Assembly (NCBI GenBank): GCA_945878525.1
Contig: CAMCTU010000001.1
Span: 18,504 to 82,503 of the forward strand
Length of the DNA stretch: 64,000 nt
Direction of reading: 5' to 3'
Source: Sphingobacterium thalpophilum
Lineage (GTDB): Bacteria > Bacteroidota > Bacteroidia > Sphingobacteriales > Sphingobacteriaceae
Shown here: positions 57,763 to 64,000 of the stretch, piece by piece
How the letters are laid out: every line of letters begins with the position of its first letter
How positions within the stretch are numbered: the first letter of the stretch is position 1
Notes under the pieces: model-generated
Database searches by the model: none
The model's input: the letters and a program-made list of their open reading frames with translations, nothing else
What the model was told of the DNA's origin: nothing
Translations under genes and position numbers: made by a program

Positions 57763-59214
57763 ATGTACAGTTATTCGACATACTTTCTTAAGCTTATTTT
57801 GACCAGTTTAGTTTTTTGCTTACTGCATGAAATAAGCTATGCAGTTAATGTAAGAGATTTTGGAGCCAAGGGTGATGGTAAAACAGATGATACAGGTTCG
57901 ATCGTAGCTGCCATATCCGGTTCAACTGATGGCTTAGTTGAATTTCCAAGAGGCTTTTATAGGATAACAAAAACTATTGACATTGATCTTTCAATTCACG
58001 GAACTCTTGGTCTTTCAGGGAAAGGAGCAAGTGCTAGCATCATTATGGCCGGAGAGGGTCCGGCATTCCGTTTTATTGGTTCCCATGATAAAGGTTCAGC
58101 TCAGCCTTCTTCAGTAAAGCCAATAACCTGGGAAAAAGAGCGGATGCCATTGATAGATGCCTTAGAAATAATTGGGGAGCATTTCAATGCGGATGGCATA
58201 GAGCTAAAAAATACCCTGATGCCTACTTTGAGGACATTATTAATCAGAAATGTGCGTAATGGGATTCATTTGACTTCCCGTAACCGGAATGTCTTGATTG
58301 ATGGATGTCACATATATAATAACAGCGGAATAGGAATCTATTTGGACAATGTAAATATCCACCAGTTTATAATTAGTGATAGCCATATTAGTTATTGTAA
58401 AAAAGGTGGAATTAGCGTACTAAACAGTGAGGTTCGCAATTTTCAAATTACAGGAAACGATATAGAATATAATTTTGATCCACTCGAAGGTTCTGCTGCA
58501 GATATTCTGGTAGATTGCTCAAAGGGTGGAAGTGTTCGTGAAGGAACCATATCAGGTAATACCATTCAGGCAATTCCAAGTCCGGGCGGTGCAAATATTC
58601 GATTTTTAGGCTTACCATCTAATCCAGATAAAATTGGGTTATGGAGCATTACCGGTAATCATATCAGTAATCAGGAACTTAATATTCATCTTGAATATAC
58701 ACGAGGTATAAGTATCACTGGAAATACCTTTATTCGTGGCTATAATCGTCATCTGCTTATCAATAATTCCAGTAATCTGATCATAAATGGGAATGTTTTT
58801 GATCATAATAAGGATTATTTTCCTTCGGTGCCTATTGCATATGGTGGTATTTTACTTAATAAGGGGGAGAATGTTATAATTAACGACAACATCATGGATG
58901 GTTCTGGAAATGGGGGTGAGGACAATGGAGGAGCAATGGTAATAAAAGATAGCCGGGAAGTTAGCATCATTGCTTGCCATATTAAAAATCCAATTTTCAA
59001 TGGAATTCAGTTCGAAAGTAGCACGAATTCACAGATAATTAATTGTGTGATCAGTGAAGGTGAAAAGAATAATGGGATGCTAAGAGGCCTCTTTTTGAAA
59101 GGACTTTGTAATGGAACTCTGGTAAAAGATAACAGTATATCTATTGGGAAAATAGCTGGAATTAGCAATGAAGCAAAGGATATTTTTCTTAAAGAAAATG
59201 TTTCTATTGATTAA
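57763..59214 (+). CDS. Right-handed parallel beta-helix protein (pectate-lyase-like fold), exported
   Basis: VNVRDFGAKGDGKTDDTGSIVAAI; repeated ITGNDI, ISGNTI, ITGNHIS, ITGNTFIRGYN, INGNVFDHN rungs. Confidence 0.85.
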   Translation: MYSYSTYFLKLILTSLVFCLLHEISYAVNVRDFGAKGDGKTDDTGSIVAAISGSTDGLVEFPRGFYRITKTIDIDLSIHGTLGLSGKGASASIIMAGEGPAFRFIGSHDKGSAQPSSVKPITWEKERMPLIDALEIIGEHFNADGIELKNTLMPTLRTLLIRNVRNGIHLTSRNRNVLIDGCHIYNNSGIGIYLDNVNIHQFIISDSHISYCKKGGISVLNSEVRNFQITGNDIEYNFDPLEGSAADILVDCSKGGSVREGTISGNTIQAIPSPGGANIRFLGLPSNPDKIGLWSITGNHISNQELNIHLEYTRGISITGNTFIRGYNRHLLINNSSNLIINGNVFDHNKDYFPSVPIAYGGILLNKGENVIINDNIMDGSGNGGEDNGGAMVIKDSREVSIIACHIKNPIFNGIQFESSTNSQIINCVISEGEKNNGMLRGLFLKGLCNGTLVKDNSISIGKIAGISNEAKDIFLKENVSID

Positions 59215-59234
59215 AATTTAACACCTAAACGGGG

Positions 59235-62200
59235 ATGAATCATAAAATTAAGCTCTTTTTGTCAGTTCTAATCTTGATTAACGGGCTGTATGCATGTAAT
59301 AACAATCAGGAAGGCCAAGCACCTGCAATAGAAGATATAGCCGCCAATGATGACGTTGCCCGATATATGGAAGCATTCAAAGGTCTTGGTGCACTAACTG
59401 ATTCAACAAAGCCCACTCAGCCTCAAAAAGCACTCAATGATTTCCGAATTCCCGATGATCTTAGCATAGATCTGGTCTTATCAGAGCCTGATATTGTTCA
59501 GCCTGTTGAGCTTAGTTTTGATCATCGCGGTAGGCTTTGGGTGGTTCAATATCATCAATATCCATACCCTTTGGGCTTAAAAGTCACCAGTGTAGATAAC
59601 TTTTTACGTGTACGATTTGATAAAGTGCCAGTTGCTCCTCCTGGGGGAATTAGTGGAGCAGACAAGATCAGTATTTTTGAAGATACAGACGGAAATGGTA
59701 CCTATGATAAATCAACCGTTGCTATTGATGGTTTAAATATTGCAACCAGTGTAATAACAGGACGAGGTAAAATCTGGGTATTAAATCCTCCATACCTACT
59801 TTCATATGATGATCCTGATGCAGATGGTTTGCCAGACGGATTGCCAAAAGTTCATTTAAGCGGGTTTGGACTCGAAGATACTCACGCTGTGGCTAACAGT
59901 TTGCGATGGGGGCCGGATGGTTGGTTGTATGGTGCACAAGGTAGTACCACGACTGCAAATATTAACTCTTCGGTATCGAAAAATATTACTTTTTCAGGCC
60001 AGGTGATCTGGAGATACAACATAGATACTAAAATTTTTGAAGTTTTTGCAGAAGGTGGTGGTAACACTTTTAATGTTGAATTCGATAGTAAAGGAAGACT
60101 TTATTCCGGGAATAATGGTTCAGACCGTGGTCCTTATTATAAGCAGGGAGGATATTATCCACGAAGTTTAGGAAAACATGGAACATATACAAATCCATAT
60201 ACTTTTGGTAATCTGGATAACATGGAACTTAAAGGAGAAAAAGTACGCTTCACCCATTCACTGATTAGGTATGAGGGTGGCAAATTACCTTCGGCTTATG
60301 AAGGTAAGATGATTGCAGTGAACCCTTTACTTAATTATGTTCAGTTAAGTCGTTTTGAAGCCAATGGATCCTCATTTAAGAATATTGATGAAAGAAAGAT
60401 AATAGAGACAAATGATCATTGGTTCAGACCCGTAAATATCAAAGCAGGTCCGGATGGCGCAGTTTATATTGCCGACTGGTATGATAGCAGGCTTTCACAT
60501 GTAGATCCTAGAGATACCTGGCACAAAAGTTCTGGTCGGATTTACCGCTTGCGTTCCAAAGGTGCCAGCGCCACACTTCCAAATTTTGATTTAAGTAAAT
60601 TAACAAACGCAGAGCTAATCAAAAAGCTGGGTGACAGAAACAAATGGTTCAGGCAGCAAGCTTTATTACAGTTTGCTAACAGAAAAGATAGATCAATAGT
60701 TCCCAGGTTAACAGCTATTTTAAAGGGTAATAACCCTGATCTTTCCCTGGAAGCATTATGGGCGATTAATCTGAGTGGTGGATTTAATGATAATCTTGCA
60801 AGCATTGGTCTTGAACATCCGGATCAATATGTGCGGGAATGGACTGTGCGTTTGATTAGCGATAAAAGAAAAATTTCATCTGCAATAGCCCAAAAACTAG
60901 CTATTATGGCAGAAAAGGAAAGCAGTTCATTAGTCCGAAGTCAGTTGGCAGCAAGTGCAAAAAGATTGTCCGGGATTTATGCAATTCCAATCGTAAAGAA
61001 CCTGATTAAATTTCATGATGATTCAAATGATCCAGATATTCCATTACTTATCTGGTGGGTTATAGAATCAAAATCTGAGTCTGATAGAGATCGCATACTA
61101 ACTATTTTTGAGGACAAAGCACTATGGCAGAAAAAGTTAGTTCAGAATTTCTTGATTAAGCGCTTAATGCAACGTTATATCTTATCTGCAGGAGAGGCAA
61201 ACTACAATGCTGCATCAAAATTAATTAGACTTTCTCCAGACAAACAAAATGCTAAAATCTTAATAAGTGGACTCCGTGAGGGACTTAGAGGTAAGGATGT
61301 AATTGGCTTATCAGCAGAACTTACCAAAGCAATTAAACCTTATCAATCGGAGCTTTTTGGCGCTCCACTGGCATTATCTATCAGGCAGGGAAACCAAAAT
61401 TCCGTAAATAAAGCACTTGATATAATCTCGGATGAAAAGGCTGATTTTGATCAGCGTTTATCCTATATAATAATTATGGGGCAAACAAATCAACCCAAAT
61501 CAGTACCCGTATTATTAGAAATAGTTGAAAGTAGTAAATCAACAGCTGCTATGAAAGAGGCTGCCCTTCAGGCTCTTCAACGCTACAATTTAGATGAAAT
61601 TGGGTTGAGAGTAGTTAAAGCATATCCACAGTTCAGAGGTGATATAGGCCTGAGGAATGCTGCTATGGACTTATTCGTCTCAAGGTCAACTTGGGCAAAT
61701 CAATTATTTATTGCTATTATGGAAACCAAAAGGATAAGCAAGGATGATGTTTCCGATCAGGTGGCTAGAAGATTAAAACTTCTTGATTATACTAAAATTA
61801 CTGCTTTGGCAGATCAATTATGGCCAAATGTGAAAATTTCAAGTTCAGCAGAAAAGAACGCAGCACTTGCTAAATATTCCAGAATAATTAAATCAGGTTC
61901 CGGGAATTTAAATAATGGCAGAACACTTTATTTAGCAAATTGTGGTTATTGCCATAAACTATTTAATGAGGGCGGTAACGTTGGTCCGGAACTAACCGGA
62001 TATGAACGTACTAATACGAATTACTTTTTATTGAATATTATTGATCCAAATGCAGATATCAGAGAAGGGTACGGTTTACACAGACTGGTAACAACGGATG
62101 GACGAACATTAGAGGGAAAAATTACCTCGACTAATGGAGATACTCATACCATTCAAACCCAAGCTGGTAAAGAGATTATACTTTCAATGAGACAAATCAA

Positions 62201-62306
62201 AGAAATGAAGGCATTGCCGGTATCCATAATGCCTGAGCGCCTTTTAGATCGATTAAATGATCAGGAAGTAAGGGATATTTTTGCATATATCATGAAAAAG
62301 AATTGA
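59235..62306 (+). CDS. PVC-type dehydrogenase propeller with HEAT repeats and C-terminal cytochrome c, lipoprotein
   Basis: INGLYACNNNQ lipobox; DDLSIDLVLSEPDIVQPVELSFDHRGRLWVVQYHQYPYP; C-terminal YLANCGYCHKLFNEGGNVGPELTGYERTNTNYFLLNIIDPNADIREGY. Confidence 0.9.
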   Translation: MNHKIKLFLSVLILINGLYACNNNQEGQAPAIEDIAANDDVARYMEAFKGLGALTDSTKPTQPQKALNDFRIPDDLSIDLVLSEPDIVQPVELSFDHRGRLWVVQYHQYPYPLGLKVTSVDNFLRVRFDKVPVAPPGGISGADKISIFEDTDGNGTYDKSTVAIDGLNIATSVITGRGKIWVLNPPYLLSYDDPDADGLPDGLPKVHLSGFGLEDTHAVANSLRWGPDGWLYGAQGSTTTANINSSVSKNITFSGQVIWRYNIDTKIFEVFAEGGGNTFNVEFDSKGRLYSGNNGSDRGPYYKQGGYYPRSLGKHGTYTNPYTFGNLDNMELKGEKVRFTHSLIRYEGGKLPSAYEGKMIAVNPLLNYVQLSRFEANGSSFKNIDERKIIETNDHWFRPVNIKAGPDGAVYIADWYDSRLSHVDPRDTWHKSSGRIYRLRSKGASATLPNFDLSKLTNAELIKKLGDRNKWFRQQALLQFANRKDRSIVPRLTAILKGNNPDLSLEALWAINLSGGFNDNLASIGLEHPDQYVREWTVRLISDKRKISSAIAQKLAIMAEKESSSLVRSQLAASAKRLSGIYAIPIVKNLIKFHDDSNDPDIPLLIWWVIESKSESDRDRILTIFEDKALWQKKLVQNFLIKRLMQRYILSAGEANYNAASKLIRLSPDKQNAKILISGLREGLRGKDVIGLSAELTKAIKPYQSELFGAPLALSIRQGNQNSVNKALDIISDEKADFDQRLSYIIIMGQTNQPKSVPVLLEIVESSKSTAAMKEAALQALQRYNLDEIGLRVVKAYPQFRGDIGLRNAAMDLFVSRSTWANQLFIAIMETKRISKDDVSDQVARRLKLLDYTKITALADQLWPNVKISSSAEKNAALAKYSRIIKSGSGNLNNGRTLYLANCGYCHKLFNEGGNVGPELTGYERTNTNYFLLNIIDPNADIREGYGLHRLVTTDGRTLEGKITSTNGDTHTIQTQAGKEIILSMRQIKEMKALPVSIMPERLLDRLNDQEVRDIFAYIMKKN

Positions 62307-62646
62307 TTTTTTGAAATCATAAAATTATCAAGAGTAAAGATTTTGCACAAATTAGAAAGAGTGCTACTGTTGAGGTGCAAAATTCAACTCAATGGTTAAG
62401 CGTTTAATGAATTGTAATGCAGGTTCAATAAAATCTCTTATTAATCCAATATATTAGTAGAGTGGAAGGGGCAAGGGAATTTTAAGATCACTTTCAATTT
62501 TGGTTAAAATATGATCATAGTGACTAATTTCAATTAACATAATGAAAATTAGCAAATTTGGAGCATCAAAAATGCTTGTGAAACTGACGAATTCTATATT
62601 TATTTGTGAAAATGACAAAAATTTCGTTAATTTTGTTTGATTAGAA

Positions 62647-62997
62647 ATGAAAAAATCAAAGAAAACATACAGTATTTATCTATCAGTATTTTTATTGATA
62701 GGTTTGTTTGCTGTCATTTTTCCGCTCGATTTTTTTCATAACCACGAATCATTCTCTACTTATTCTGAAACAACTTCTAAGCAGTTTAATTCCAGTAGTA
62801 AGGAAGACTTAAATTCTAAAAATACCGCCGATTACTGCTGGGTTTGTGCTGTACATTTCGATAAAACATTTACCAAAGCAAATTTCATTGAAAAATTAAG
62901 ACTTTCTCCTGCAATGTCTTTATTTCTAAATAATGAAGTTACTAGTCATATTGCTGAATTACTTCTTTCAACTTTAAGAGGTCCCCCTTCAGAATAA
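62647..62997 (+). CDS. Small exported/membrane-anchored CxxC protein upstream of a TonB-dependent receptor
   Basis: N-terminal hydrophobic segment, FFHNHESF, DYCWVCAVHFDKTF, terminal LRGPPSE. Confidence 0.5.
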   Translation: MKKSKKTYSIYLSVFLLIGLFAVIFPLDFFHNHESFSTYSETTSKQFNSSSKEDLNSKNTADYCWVCAVHFDKTFTKANFIEKLRLSPAMSLFLNNEVTSHIAELLLSTLRGPPSE

Positions 62998-63147
62998 ATT
63001 TTTATTTCTTTTGTGATACGCTCATTTCTGAGTGCTAATCTTAAATAATCCAATTTCGAGTATTTTATTAATCTATAAAGCATCTAATGCAGTTGTTTTA
63101 TAATTAAGTTTTCTTGACGAGAATTAATTTATAGTTATTTAAACTAT

Positions 63148-64000
63148 ATGAAAAACCTTTTAAAGGCTATTAAAATCAGTATTTTTTGTTTGATTGCTTT
63201 ATTCATTTTTGAAGATGAGGCAATTGCACAGGATTGTAATTTTCGTTTAAGTGGTATTGTTTACGATGGTACAAATCAACAAATCTTGTCAGGTGCCACT
63301 GTTTCTATTTTGGGTACTGATAAAATAGCTATAACGAATAAATCTGGATTATATCGTTTTAGTAAACTTTGTTCAGGAACTTATCGTATAAAAATAACAC
63401 ATGTAGGTTGTATTCCTTTAGAAGCCAGTTTGGTCGTTAATTCTGATGACCTAACAAATCAGAATTTTAACTTATTACATTCTTCCGAGCAGCTCAGTGA
63501 AGTACTGGTAAGTTCTAAATATGATTCGGATGTTAATTCAATCAAATCAAGCTTAACTGTTGAAGAAATGCAGAAACTTAAAGGTGGAACTTTAGGTGAA
63601 ATGTTGAAGCAATTGAGTGGAGTATCAGTTTTACAAACGGGAAGTACTGTTTTTAAACCTGTTATACACGGATTACACGGTCAAAGGGTGTTAATTTTAA
63701 ATAATGGTGTCAGACAAGAAGGGCAGCAATGGGGTGCAGAACATGCTCCTGAAATAGATCCTTTGGTAGCTTCTCGTTTAACAGTTATCAAGGGTGCCGG
63801 TGCACTTAGATACGGTTCTGATGCTATTGGGGGGGCTGTTCTGGTGGAACCCCGTAGTTTAGATATAGATACAGGCCTTCGTGTTGAACTTAATTCAATT
63901 TATTCCTCTAATCACAGAATGGGCCTTTTTAATTCTATTGTTGAGCAAGGAATTAAATCAAAAAATAGTGCATGGGCCTGGCGTTCACATCTAACTTTTA
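63148..64000 (+). CDS. TonB-dependent receptor (N-terminal part, runs off window end)
   Basis: Open frame from ATG 63148: signal peptide, carboxypeptidase-like domain (LSGIVYDGTNQQILSGATVSILGTDKIAITNKSGLYRFSKL), plug LGEMLKQLSGVSVLQTGSTVFKPVIHGLHGQRVLILNNGVRQEGQQWGAEHAPEIDP. Confidence 0.9.
   Translation, partial: MKNLLKAIKISIFCLIALFIFEDEAIAQDCNFRLSGIVYDGTNQQILSGATVSILGTDKIAITNKSGLYRFSKLCSGTYRIKITHVGCIPLEASLVVNSDDLTNQNFNLLHSSEQLSEVLVSSKYDSDVNSIKSSLTVEEMQKLKGGTLGEMLKQLSGVSVLQTGSTVFKPVIHGLHGQRVLILNNGVRQEGQQWGAEHAPEIDPLVASRLTVIKGAGALRYGSDAIGGAVLVEPRSLDIDTGLRVELNSIYSSNHRMGLFNSIVEQGIKSKNSAWAWRSHLTF

Noticed and set aside
59603-59620. ttacgtgtacgattt resembling half of the operator
   Set aside because: Inside the coding region of the PVC-type dehydrogenase (FLRVRF); second half does not match.
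1-64000. CRISPR arrays, IS elements/transposases, integrases, tRNA or rRNA genes
   Set aside because: Looked for regularly spaced repeats, transposase ORFs and RNA gene hallmarks; none was convincingly seen by eye.

Overview
This looks like a Bacteroidota chromosome segment (Sphingobacteriaceae-like by codon use, SusC/SusD types and intergenic style; taxonomy is inference). About 0.7-47.5 kb is a large carbohydrate-utilisation-type locus around one SusC/SusD/DUF5017 trio. I recognise no classical glycoside hydrolase in it. It instead carries two heparinase II/III-fold proteins, soluble propeller dehydrogenases, a HiPIP, a cupredoxin-like protein, a triple-RidA protein, two Tat-exported DegT-type PLP enzymes, a DUF1080 protein, Gfo/Idh/MocA oxidoreductases, an enolase-superfamily protein, a DHDPS-like aldolase, an unusual SDR epimerase, amidohydrolases, two neutral-ceramidase-like proteins, MurQ and a LacI-type regulator. 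A 14-bp near-palindrome (consensus CGGGTACGTWMACG, central TACGTA) occurs at eight intergenic places in front of these genes and is the best candidate operator for that LacI protein. About 50.6-62.3 kb is a second module of planctomycete-type proteins: DUF1549/DUF1553, DUF1501, an NHL propeller, a DUF2231-cytochrome-LRR fusion, a beta-helix protein, and a PVC-type dehydrogenase with HEAT and cytochrome c. Between the two modules (47.47-50.5 kb) is a decay zone: a truncated DUF457-like fragment, a hybrid histidine kinase that has lost almost its whole sensor propeller, and an internally deleted CoA-transferase pseudogene. A degraded fasciclin gene sits at the left edge. The most interesting candidate system is a largely exported (Tat/Sec) oxidative and PLP/RidA sugar-modifying pathway under a single LacI-type regulon. 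Family assignments are by eye; no database search was run.
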